Origin: SAR86 cluster bacterium SAR86B
GTDB taxonomy: Bacteria > Pseudomonadota > Gammaproteobacteria > Magnimaribacterales > Magnimaribacteraceae
Length of the DNA: 55,085 bases
Direction: 5' to 3'
Assembly: GCA_905182235.1 (NCBI GenBank)
Contig: CAJJAM010000012.1
Span: 1-55,085, forward strand
Under the pieces are notes generated by a model. That model had not been told where the DNA came from and did not search any database. It saw only the letters and a program-made list of their open reading frames with translations. Positions 44,629 through 52,508 of this stretch are shown here, in pieces; the stretch's first letter is position 1, and each line of letters starts with the position of its first letter. The translations under genes were made by a program, and so were the position numbers.

Positions 44629-46134
44629 TTGAAAACAATCAAATTAATCTCTAGAAAAAGTGATTTAGCTAAAATACAGGCTCATTTAGTCTCAACTGAG
44701 CTAAAGAATAAATTTCCTGATCTGGAAGTGGAACTGATTTTTAAATCTACTCTTGGTGACAATGATTTAACAACCCCTTTAAATAAAATGCCCGACATAG
44801 GGGTGTTTACTAGTGACATAAAAAAAGACTTGTTGTCTGGGAGAGGCGACTTGGCAGTTCATTCTTGGAAAGACCTTCCCATCGATACAGAACCGGGTAC
44901 TTTTATTTGTGGAACTCTTCAACGAGCAGATATGAGAGATATGCTTTTTTTAAAAAAGAGCAGCAAGAATAAAACTTTTTTGGAGATATTGTCTTCTTCA
45001 CCAAGAAGAGAGAAAAACTTAAGTAATTTTTTACCTCATGCCCTGCCTGGTGAACCTAATGGCATTTCTTTCCACGATGTTAGAGGCAATATCCAAACTC
45101 GTTTCACTAAATTGATGAAAGGAGATCGGGATGGTCTTGTTGTTGCAAAAGCAGCTATAGACAGAATTTTGAAAAGCCAAAAGGATGAATTTAAAGTTGG
45201 GAGAGAATTACTACGAGAAGCTCTAAAATCATTGAATTGGATGGTTCTTCCTTTGTCTGTAAACCCTTGTGCTGCAGCTCAAGGGGCTTTAGCTCTTGAA
45301 ATAAGAACTGAAGATAATGAATTGCGATCAATGATAGAAAGTATTTCAGATGTTCCTGCCTTTAAGCTGATAGAGGAAGAGCGACTGATTCTTAAATCTT
45401 ACGGCGGCGGTTGTCATCAAAAAATAGGTGCCAGCATTGAATCCTTTGAAATTGGTCAAGTTAAAACAGTTAAAGGCGAAACAGAGGATGGAGAGGAAAT
45501 AGATGAAAGAGTTTTTAAGCCAAAAAAAGAGGTAAAAGATTTTTTTGAAGATATTAAAAATAACTCATACTTTCCGCAAAATACAGGGGAGCAAATATTT
45601 TTTGAAAGAAAGCCCATCCCTGAAACAGATTCCATACTGAGGGACTTAAAAAATACCGGGGTTTATATAAGCCGATCTAATGCCTTGGATAATAAAATCT
45701 CTTTAGATGATTCAAATTGTGTGTGGGCAAGTGGCTTAGGAACATGGAAGACTCTTGCTAAAAGACAAGTGTGGGTTAACGGTTGCTCAGATAGCTTAGG
45801 TGAAAGAAATAGCCCAGAAGAGAATCCCTTTGAAGACATGAATTGGTTGAAACTATCTCATTCTGGCAATAAAGACGAGACCAAAGAAATCCTTGCAACT
45901 TATAATCTAAATCCTATTGATCTTGACCCTAAAATAAAAGAAAACACCCACTTTTACTGGATGAGCAGCACGGCATTTGAAAGGGCAATAAGTGTTTACC
46001 CGGAAATACTCAAGGCCAAGCACGCAACGGGGCTTGGCAAAACGTATGAAAAGATTCAGTCCTTAGCTCCCAACAAAGTTATGCCTTTTTTAAACTACGA
46101 AGACTGGCTCGCACAAATAGAGAAACACTCTTAA
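44629..46134 (+). CDS. hemC: Hydroxymethylbilane synthase fused to a HemD-like domain
   Basis: 501 residues, about 190 longer than plain HemC. The first ~280 residues are hydroxymethylbilane synthase: SRKSDLAKIQA, catalytic D82 in AVHSWKDLP, FHDVRGNIQTR, NPCAAAQGALALE, and the dipyrromethane-cofactor cysteine C262 in YGGGCHQKIGA. Residues ~345-500 resemble uroporphyrinogen-III synthase: VYISRSNALD, then WMSSTAFERAISVYPEI and AKHATGLGKTYEKIQSL, the usual HemD end pattern. A bifunctional HemCD would convert four porphobilinogens to uroporphyrinogen III. No separate hemD is in the cluster, which supports this. The start is TTG at 44629 with no strong ribosome binding site. Confidence 0.88.
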   Translation: MKTIKLISRKSDLAKIQAHLVSTELKNKFPDLEVELIFKSTLGDNDLTTPLNKMPDIGVFTSDIKKDLLSGRGDLAVHSWKDLPIDTEPGTFICGTLQRADMRDMLFLKKSSKNKTFLEILSSSPRREKNLSNFLPHALPGEPNGISFHDVRGNIQTRFTKLMKGDRDGLVVAKAAIDRILKSQKDEFKVGRELLREALKSLNWMVLPLSVNPCAAAQGALALEIRTEDNELRSMIESISDVPAFKLIEEERLILKSYGGGCHQKIGASIESFEIGQVKTVKGETEDGEEIDERVFKPKKEVKDFFEDIKNNSYFPQNTGEQIFFERKPIPETDSILRDLKNTGVYISRSNALDNKISLDDSNCVWASGLGTWKTLAKRQVWVNGCSDSLGERNSPEENPFEDMNWLKLSHSGNKDETKEILATYNLNPIDLDPKIKENTHFYWMSSTAFERAISVYPEILKAKHATGLGKTYEKIQSLAPNKVMPFLNYEDWLAQIEKHS

Positions 46135-46157
46135 GTTAAATAGTTCTTTAGGCAGTA

Positions 46158-46163
46158 TATAAT
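46158..46163 (+). promoter_or_regulatory. -10 element upstream of hemB
   Basis: A perfect TATAAT at 46158-46163, with a weak -35 candidate GTTAAA at 46135-46140 (17-base spacing). It suggests that hemB and the genes after it can be transcribed separately from hemC. Confidence 0.5.
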
Positions 46164-46201
46164 GTACATTTTGAACCCCACTGCGTTTAAACAATAGCCT
46201 T

Positions 46202-47197
46202 ATGAAGCCATCTAGAAAATTTCCATTAACCCGATTAAGAAGAAATCGCCAAAGCGCGAATTTAAGAGACTTAGTTGCTGAAAATGCACTTTCGTCAGAT
46301 GACCTGATTCAGCCCATCTTTATAAAAGAAGGCTTGAAAGGGAAAGAATCCATCGAACCTCTTCCAGGCGTGAGCAGGCTTGGCTTGGATGTTCTTAACG
46401 AAGAAATAAGAGAACTAGAATCAGCTGGCATTAAAGCAATAGCCCTCTTCCCAGTTATCGATTCAAGCAAGAAAGATGACAAAGGCTCTGAGTCTTTAAA
46501 CGAAGACAACCTGGTGTCTCAAGCCATCAAACAAATAAAAGAAATGTCTGAGATGGTAATTATTTCTGACGTTGCCCTAGATCCCTACACCTCTCACGGT
46601 CATGACGGCCTTATCAATGCCGATGGTTATGTTGATAACGATTTAACTTTACCCGTTCTTACAGAGCAAGCCCTGGTTCTTGCAAAAGCTGGCGCTGACA
46701 TTATTGCGCCTTCAGACATGATGGATGGAAGAGTTAAATCAATCAGAGATGCATTTGAGGCCAAAGGCTACGTTAACACCCTGATACTGTCTTATGCGGC
46801 AAAATACAGTTCCAAGTTTTATGGACCCTTCAGGGAAGCTGTTGGTTCATCAGCAAATTTAGGCGTTGGCAGCAAAGACACATATCAAATGGATGTTTCC
46901 AACGTAAAAGAAGCGCTTCAAGAAGTTGCTATGGATATTGAAGAAGGAGCCGATATAGTTATGGTCAAGCCAGGAATGCCTTATCTGGATATTGTTAAAG
47001 CGGTGAAAGATGAATTTTCTATACCTACATTTGCCTATCAAGTCAGCGGGGAATACGCGATGCTTAAGGGTGCAATAGAAAAAGGCTGGCTCTCAGAGGA
47101 GGCCTTTATGGAATCTTTGCTTTGCTTTAAACGCGCAGGTGCCGACTGCATTTTGACGTACGCTGCTAAAGAAATAGCATTAGAACTTAATAAATAA
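46202..47197 (+). CDS. hemB: Delta-aminolevulinic acid dehydratase (porphobilinogen synthase), Mg-type
   Basis: 331 residues. The two active-site lysines are K201 in SYAAKYSSKFYGPF and K256 in MVKPGMPYLDI. The metal site 122-138 reads SDVALDPYTSHGHDGL: the zinc-binding cysteines of the E. coli-type enzyme are absent and replaced by Ala, Asp and Asp, as in the magnesium-dependent enzymes of Pseudomonas and Bradyrhizobium. It joins two aminolevulinate molecules into porphobilinogen. A perfect TATAAT lies 39 bases upstream of the ATG. It heads the run hemB-hemE-hemF-hemJ. Confidence 0.96.
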   Translation: MKPSRKFPLTRLRRNRQSANLRDLVAENALSSDDLIQPIFIKEGLKGKESIEPLPGVSRLGLDVLNEEIRELESAGIKAIALFPVIDSSKKDDKGSESLNEDNLVSQAIKQIKEMSEMVIISDVALDPYTSHGHDGLINADGYVDNDLTLPVLTEQALVLAKAGADIIAPSDMMDGRVKSIRDAFEAKGYVNTLILSYAAKYSSKFYGPFREAVGSSANLGVGSKDTYQMDVSNVKEALQEVAMDIEEGADIVMVKPGMPYLDIVKAVKDEFSIPTFAYQVSGEYAMLKGAIEKGWLSEEAFMESLLCFKRAGADCILTYAAKEIALELNK

Positions 47198-47208
47198 AAG
47201 GCCATTAA

Positions 47209-48231
47209 TTGTCTAATTCAAGATTTATAAATGCTCTGAACAGAAAGGCTCAAAGCACCCCACCCATATGGTTTATGAGGCAGGCAGGAAGATATCACAG
47301 CCACTATCAGAATTTAAAAAAATCTTATACGTTTGAAGAGCTGTGCAAGACTCCTAAGCTTGCGGCTGAAACGGCCATGGGCCCTATGGAAGAGTTTGAT
47401 TTTGATGTAGCCATTTTATTTAGCGACATTCTTTTTCCTTTGGAATCTCTTGGAATGGACTTAACTTATAATCCTGGGCCCATTTTTGGTTCTCATCTGA
47501 ATGAGACTAACTTAAATGAACTCATTACCAATAAAAATGCAATCGCGTCGCTTGAATTTCAAGGTGAGGCAATAGAGAGAACGCGGGAACGACTTCCAGA
47601 AGATAAATCCCTCATTGGTTTTATTGGAGGGCCTTGGACTCTAATCTCTTATGCATGCGGTTTGAGCAAAGCAACCGACACTCTTTCGCTTGATAGCTTT
47701 AAACTAAGCTTTCTTGAAGAATCCATCCTACCTCTTCTTGAAAAAAATATAGAGTTGCAGCTCAGAGCAGGTGCAGAAAACCTAATGATATTTGATTCCC
47801 TGGCACACCAGCTAGCCAGAGATGATTTGTCGATTTACTTAAAAAAAGTATTTTCTTCTCTGGTTAATAAGTATCCAGGGAAAATAGGTTATTACGCTAA
47901 AGACGGCGTAGATTACTCTTTAATTCTAAAAACTATCGAAGATGACAATGTAGACATAGCCGGATTGGGTGTGGATTCACATGAGAATATTGCACCTTTT
48001 TTTAAATCCACATCCAGGGGATTTATCCAGGGTAATTTTAGCGAACACTATTTAACACTACCCAAAGAAGAGTTCGTTGTTCATTTAGAGATGTATCTAG
48101 AAAGTATGGCAAAACTCAGCGATAAGGAAAGAGCTGGCTGGGTGTGCGGACTGGGCCACGGGGTTTTAAAAACAACCCCTCAGGAAAACGTTAAGGAATT
48201 TGTTAAACGAGCCAGAGAAGTCTTTTCTTAG
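47209..48231 (+). CDS. hemE: Uroporphyrinogen decarboxylase
   Basis: 340 residues. Family signatures are PPIWFMRQAGRYHSHYQNL near 18-36, ILFSDILFPLESLGMDL, and FIGGPWTLISYACG with CGLGHGVLKTTPQENVKEFV at the end. It decarboxylates uroporphyrinogen III to coproporphyrinogen III. The start is TTG at 47209, just 11 bases after the hemB stop; no in-frame ATG is near enough to preserve the N-terminal motif. Confidence 0.96.
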   Translation: MSNSRFINALNRKAQSTPPIWFMRQAGRYHSHYQNLKKSYTFEELCKTPKLAAETAMGPMEEFDFDVAILFSDILFPLESLGMDLTYNPGPIFGSHLNETNLNELITNKNAIASLEFQGEAIERTRERLPEDKSLIGFIGGPWTLISYACGLSKATDTLSLDSFKLSFLEESILPLLEKNIELQLRAGAENLMIFDSLAHQLARDDLSIYLKKVFSSLVNKYPGKIGYYAKDGVDYSLILKTIEDDNVDIAGLGVDSHENIAPFFKSTSRGFIQGNFSEHYLTLPKEEFVVHLEMYLESMAKLSDKERAGWVCGLGHGVLKTTPQENVKEFVKRAREVFS

Positions 48232-48237
48232 TCAATT

Positions 48238-49050
48238 ATGGATATAGAAGAAAAAAAGAAACTAGCTTCATCTTGGTTCAGGGAACTGAGAGACTCTTTT
48301 TGCAAAGAGTTTGAAGCTATTGATGGAAGTAAATTTGAAAGAAAACATTGGGATCATAAGTTTTCTGGTGGTGGTGAGATGAGCATAATGAAGGGTGATG
48401 TATTTGAAAAAGTTGGCGTTAACATCTCTACCGTGTCTGGTCAGTTTGGGGATGACTTTAAATCACAAGTTCAAGGCACTGAAGAATCTTCCGAGTATTG
48501 GGCCAGCGGAATAAGTCTGGTTGCTCACATGCATTCTCCTAAAGTTCCAGCCTTTCACTTCAACACCAGGTTTATAGTCACTGGCGATTCTTGGTTCGGT
48601 GGTGGCGGGGATATAACACCAACAATAGTTCCGAAAAAAGAAGTTGATTTCTTTCATGCTTGTATGAAAGAGGCTTGTGATAGCGCCGATGAAGATTATT
48701 ACCAAATCTACAAAGAGGCTTGTGATGAATATTTTTATCTTCCTCACAGATCAGAAGCCAGAGGAGAGGGCGGAATTTTTATAGATCATTTAAAAACAGA
48801 CTCCTGGAACGATGATTTTTCTTTCATCCAAGAAGTCGGCAAATCAACTCTCAAGGCAATTACAACGATTATTAAAAATCTCAAAGATGAATCGTGGACG
48901 GAAGAAGAAAAGGACCAACAACTAATTAAACGTGGGCGTTACGTAGAATTTAATCTTATTTGGGACAGAGGAACCACCTTTGGATTAAAAACGGGCGGAA
49001 ATATAGATGCCATTCTTATGTCTATGCCACCCAATGCAAAATGGAACTAA
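48238..49050 (+). CDS. hemF: Coproporphyrinogen III oxidase, oxygen-dependent
   Basis: 270 residues, about 30 shorter than E. coli HemF. Signatures are GGGEMSIMKGDVFEKVGVN, HMHSPKVPAFHFNTRF, WFGGGGDITP, the core LPHRSEARGEGGIFIDHL and RGRYVEFNLIWDRGTTFGL with GGNIDAILMSMPP at the end. It ends soon after this at NAKWN, so the last loop of the family is shortened; the catalytic part looks complete. It makes protoporphyrinogen IX with O2. It is 6 bases downstream of hemE. Confidence 0.95.
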   Translation: MDIEEKKKLASSWFRELRDSFCKEFEAIDGSKFERKHWDHKFSGGGEMSIMKGDVFEKVGVNISTVSGQFGDDFKSQVQGTEESSEYWASGISLVAHMHSPKVPAFHFNTRFIVTGDSWFGGGGDITPTIVPKKEVDFFHACMKEACDSADEDYYQIYKEACDEYFYLPHRSEARGEGGIFIDHLKTDSWNDDFSFIQEVGKSTLKAITTIIKNLKDESWTEEEKDQQLIKRGRYVEFNLIWDRGTTFGLKTGGNIDAILMSMPPNAKWN

Positions 49051-49054
49051 AAGA

Positions 49055-49480
49055 ATGAATACCTTTCTAGTTTTTAAGACAATTCATATTATTTCCGTAA
49101 TAACTTGGATGGCAGCATTATTTTATTTGCCAAGATTATTTGTGTATCACTCTACAAAAGAAATAGGATCAGATTCTTCTGAAACCTTTAAGGTTATGGA
49201 GTCAAAACTCCTGAAGATCATAGGCAATCCATCTCTTGTTTTTGTTTGGATCTCTGGTCTTGTTCTTTTAGGTTATAAAGGTCTAGAAATTTGGCTAGTT
49301 TTAAAAATGTTTCTTGTCATGGGCATGACACTTTTTCATTTATATCTTAATTTTTTAAGGAAGAGATTTGAGAATGATGCAAATGAAAAATCAGAAAAGT
49401 TCTTCAGGCTGATAAATGAATTGCCAACGATACTATTATTGATAATTGTTGTATTGGTTGTCTTCCAACCTAGATTCTAA
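49055..49480 (+). CDS. hemJ: Protoporphyrinogen oxidase HemJ
   Basis: About 141 residues with four membrane segments. It begins at ATG 49055 (MNTFLVFKTIHIISVITWMAALF), which places the conserved His10 and the tryptophan helix correctly; an upstream in-frame ATG at 49007 lies inside hemF and is unlikely. Other family features are LPRLFVYH, LKIIGNPSLVFVWISG, and LVLKMFLVMGMTLFHLYL. HemJ oxidises protoporphyrinogen IX to protoporphyrin IX and is a heme-dependent enzyme in other bacteria, mainly Alphaproteobacteria and Cyanobacteria. The stop overlaps by four bases the convergent MBL-fold gene. Confidence 0.92.
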   Translation: MNTFLVFKTIHIISVITWMAALFYLPRLFVYHSTKEIGSDSSETFKVMESKLLKIIGNPSLVFVWISGLVLLGYKGLEIWLVLKMFLVMGMTLFHLYLNFLRKRFENDANEKSEKFFRLINELPTILLLIIVVLVVFQPRF

Positions 49481-50448
49481 AGTGCTACAACTTGACCGGG
49501 TTTTAAGATATTAAAAAATTTATCAGGTAAGCCCTGATCCTTCAGAGATTCCTTTAACATTTTCGGTGGCTCCAGAATCTCTTCATCTGTTAATTGAAAA
49601 GTCCCCCAATGCATCCCAAAATTCTTCTCAGACTCAAGATCGATAGCAATTTGAATAGCCTCAGATGGATTGACATGATGTGTTTTCATAAACCACCTAG
49701 GCGCATAAGCACCAACAGGAATTAAACTAAGAGAAGGTGAACCTAGTAGGTTTTTTGTTTCAATAAAATCTTTGGAATAACCAGTGTCTCCTGCATGGTA
49801 AATGGTCTCAGTTTTTAATTTCATGAACCACCCTCCCCAAAGGCTTTTATTTCTGTCCGCAATACCTCTTGCCGACCAATGCTGTACGGGGGTAAAAGTA
49901 AATTTTGATCCTTTAATTTCAATATCATCCCACCATAGAAATTCTTTTATATTCTTAATCCCTTTTCTCTCAAGCCTACGTCTATCACCCATAGGAACTA
50001 AAAAGATTGCTTCTGGATTTGCCTTATATATTTTCTTAAGGCTTCGAATATCCAGATGATCATAATGATTGTGACTAACCGTGACGACATCAATGGGAGG
50101 AAGTTTATCTATAGGAATTGCTGGAGGTATAAGTCGCTTTGGTCCAGCAAATCGAACTGGCGAAGCCCTTTTAGAAAAAACCGGATCGGTAAGAATGGTT
50201 AGATTATCTTTATTTATAAGATATGTTGCATGCCCAATCCAAACCATATAATCAGTAGATCCAGAATCTAATTCCTTCCACTCATCAGAAGAATCAATCG
50301 CTACAAGTTCAGGTTTTTTATTGGTAAATGTCCATTTTAAAAAATCTCTAAAAGACTTTTCTTCAGCCTCTTCATTAGTATTCTTAAATCTCTCGTTGGG
50401 CATTATTAAGCTTGAAAATAATAGCAATGGAAGAATGAATCTTTTCAT
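49477..50448 (-). CDS. MBL-fold hydrolase (NAPE-PLD/UlaG-like), exported
   Basis: 323 residues. A hydrophobic N terminus (about 1-16) looks like a signal peptide. The metallo-beta-lactamase motif is H126-x-H128-x-D130-H131 in SHNHYDHLD, with further ligands in YHAGDTGYS and the C-terminal MHWGTFQLTDE. WIGHATYLIN and LTDPVFSKRASPV are typical of the N-acylphosphatidylethanolamine phospholipase D and L-ascorbate lactonase (UlaG) branch. The substrate is unknown. It is the last of three genes, SDR-AKR-MBL, with gaps of 2 and 10 bases. Confidence 0.85.
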   Translation of the reverse strand: MKRFILPLLLFSSLIMPNERFKNTNEEAEEKSFRDFLKWTFTNKKPELVAIDSSDEWKELDSGSTDYMVWIGHATYLINKDNLTILTDPVFSKRASPVRFAGPKRLIPPAIPIDKLPPIDVVTVSHNHYDHLDIRSLKKIYKANPEAIFLVPMGDRRRLERKGIKNIKEFLWWDDIEIKGSKFTFTPVQHWSARGIADRNKSLWGGWFMKLKTETIYHAGDTGYSKDFIETKNLLGSPSLSLIPVGAYAPRWFMKTHHVNPSEAIQIAIDLESEKNFGMHWGTFQLTDEEILEPPKMLKESLKDQGLPDKFFNILKPGQVVAL

Positions 50449-50458
50449 TGAACCTTGG

Positions 50459-51442
50459 TTATTTTGATAAAGCTATATCTATTTCATCAATTTGATCTTG
50501 AGTAAGCATCCCAGCCGACTCAGCATCTAGGCTCTCTAAAAGTTCAGTTCTATTTTTAACTCCCAAGATTACTGATGAAACTTTTTCAGCACTAAGCGCA
50601 TATCTATATGCGAGAACCGAAGGGGTAATCTGCCATTCTGCTGCTAAATTCCTAAATGGCTCAGCTCTTTCATAATCTTCAAAATCTTTAATATCCCGAC
50701 CTGATTCATGTGGCTTTCTGTCCATTTCAGAGGTCAAAGCACCAGCCTGAACCGCTCTTATGCCCAGGATGGGTATATCTGCCTTCTGGCTTGCTTCCAG
50801 AATACTATTTGGATCATAGTCATTATCTACATAGCCAATAGCTCCAGCAGAATTCAAAGGATTAACAACACACTGAATAGCTTCAGGAGGAGTTGCATGA
50901 TTTATTGCTTCAATGACAGCTTTATTCTGACCAAGCCCTCCTATGCCCCAACTTCCTATTTTTCCTTCTGCTTTCAATCTTTCAAAAGCTGGGATTGCTG
51001 CATTAAAGTAGCAAGATAAAGAAGTGCTAACTGCGTCTCTATGATTATTTAATACTTGAAGTTGAAAATCATCTTCCCGCAACTGAGTATGTAAAAGAAA
51101 AAGATCTACTCTTTCCATGTTTAGATAATCAAGGCTCTGGGTAAGTGATGAATTTAAATGATCGTATACTTCTGCATCCGGCAATGTGCCTAATCTACAT
51201 TTAGTAGTTATTTTGATGCCATTGATTTCTTTACCCCGAAAAACCTCTCCAACAACACTTTCAGCCTCTCCATTACCGTACATAGGAGCGACGTCTAAAT
51301 GATTGATTCCTTTTTCAATTGCTAGATTTACTGTTGCTATAGCTTCTTCTCTAGTGGTCTCTCCCCAAACCTGGCCCAATCCTCCTCCTCCAAGTGTTAA
51401 AGCACTAATAGAGTCATAAGGCTTAAAATCTCTTTCTTGCAT
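50459..51442 (-). CDS. Aldo/keto reductase family protein
   Basis: 327 residues, (beta/alpha)8 barrel. It has the AKR pattern: GINHLDVAPMYGNGEAE (about 50-66), DLFLLHTQ, and IGSWGIGGLGQ, with conserved D/Y/K/H active-site context (Y in PMYGNGEA, K in ITTKCRL, H in LLHTQ). It would reduce an aldehyde or ketone with NAD(P)H; resembling L-galactose dehydrogenase-type or similar short AKRs. The preceding SDR gene ends 2 bases before this start, indicating co-transcription. Confidence 0.88.
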   Translation of the reverse strand: MQERDFKPYDSISALTLGGGGLGQVWGETTREEAIATVNLAIEKGINHLDVAPMYGNGEAESVVGEVFRGKEINGIKITTKCRLGTLPDAEVYDHLNSSLTQSLDYLNMERVDLFLLHTQLREDDFQLQVLNNHRDAVSTSLSCYFNAAIPAFERLKAEGKIGSWGIGGLGQNKAVIEAINHATPPEAIQCVVNPLNSAGAIGYVDNDYDPNSILEASQKADIPILGIRAVQAGALTSEMDRKPHESGRDIKDFEDYERAEPFRNLAAEWQITPSVLAYRYALSAEKVSSVILGVKNRTELLESLDAESAGMLTQDQIDEIDIALSK

Positions 51443-51444
51443 AG

Positions 51445-52458
51445 TTATTTAATCAACCCCATATCTTGTAATTGTTGCGCTGTTTCAGTTACTGACTGCT
51501 CAGTAGAAATATAATCCCAATTAAAAAAACTTTTAGCCTTTGTTTTATCTATATCTCCTTTTCGATTAAGTGCAGATAGAAGGGTCTTCAATTCCCCTAC
51601 AAATAAAGACATTATTTTAACAAGAAAATTTGGCATCTCTTTGGTGGGTGATTTTTTAAATCCAGCTTCATTTAAGGTTTTCCCAACCTCAGCAAAAAAC
51701 ATTTCATTTTCACTTACTATAATTCTTTCTCCATTGGTCTTCTCTTCAGTCATTGAAAATATATGTGCCTTAGCCACATCTCTTACATCTATATAGCCCA
51801 TATGTATCTTGGGGCATGCCGGCATAGATCCTGAAATTAATTTAAGTAAAAAATCGTTTGAACTGCCAATATCGCTGGTAAGCATTGGCCCGGTAACAGC
51901 GACTGGATTAATAACAGTAAGTTCAAATTTCTTTGATTCTTCTAAGTTTTCAACAAAATCCCATGCTGCCTTCTCGGCAAGAGTTTTACTTTTTGCGTAC
52001 GGAGAGATTTCCCCATCTACACTGGACCAATCTTCTTCAGTGTAAACTTCTTTTTCTCTAGGGTGCCCATACCCCACAGCAGCGAAGGATGAAGTTAACA
52101 CAACCTTTTGAACTTCGGAGTCTGCACATGCTTTTAAGACTCTGAGAGTACCTTCAACAGCAGGCTTTATGAATACATCTTCATTTTCTGGTTCGCCTAG
52201 AAAAAATGGAGAGGCAACATGTAAAACATATTTCGATCCTTCAACAGCTTCTTTCCACCCATCATCATTCAATAAATCTGCAATAAAAAATTCTAAGTTT
52301 TCACAATTTGAAGAATGCTTTTTCATGGCTTCCATCACTTCTTGTTTCCTAGACTCTGATCTTAGAGTAGTCCTAACTTTGTATCCTTTATCAAGCAATT
52401 GTTGAAGGCAATGAAGTCCTATAAAACCGGTTCCGCCTGTCACTAAAACTGTTTCCAT
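51445..52458 (-). CDS. NAD-dependent epimerase/dehydratase (dihydroflavonol reductase-like SDR)
   Basis: 337 residues, extended SDR. The cofactor motif is TGGTGFIGLHCLQQL near residues 7-21, catalytic Y154 and K158 in ISPYAKSKTLAEKAAWDF, and SSFAAVGYG contributes the active serine region. Proteins of this type reduce aldehydes or dihydroflavonol-like ketones with NADPH. It is the first gene of the SDR-AKR-MBL unit. No obvious promoter is visible in the 50-base gap to the cytochrome gene. Confidence 0.87.
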   Translation of the reverse strand: METVLVTGGTGFIGLHCLQQLLDKGYKVRTTLRSESRKQEVMEAMKKHSSNCENLEFFIADLLNDDGWKEAVEGSKYVLHVASPFFLGEPENEDVFIKPAVEGTLRVLKACADSEVQKVVLTSSFAAVGYGHPREKEVYTEEDWSSVDGEISPYAKSKTLAEKAAWDFVENLEESKKFELTVINPVAVTGPMLTSDIGSSNDFLLKLISGSMPACPKIHMGYIDVRDVAKAHIFSMTEEKTNGERIIVSENEMFFAEVGKTLNEAGFKKSPTKEMPNFLVKIMSLFVGELKTLLSALNRKGDIDKTKAKSFFNWDYISTEQSVTETAQQLQDMGLIK

Positions 52459-52508
52459 TAATTCTCTCCTGTTATTTAGATTATATAATTCAATAGTTTA
52501 TATTTTAT

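Noticed and set aside
49007-49054. Earlier ATG start for hemJ
   Set aside because: It lies within hemF, and HemJ proteins start directly at the first membrane helix as given by ATG 49055.
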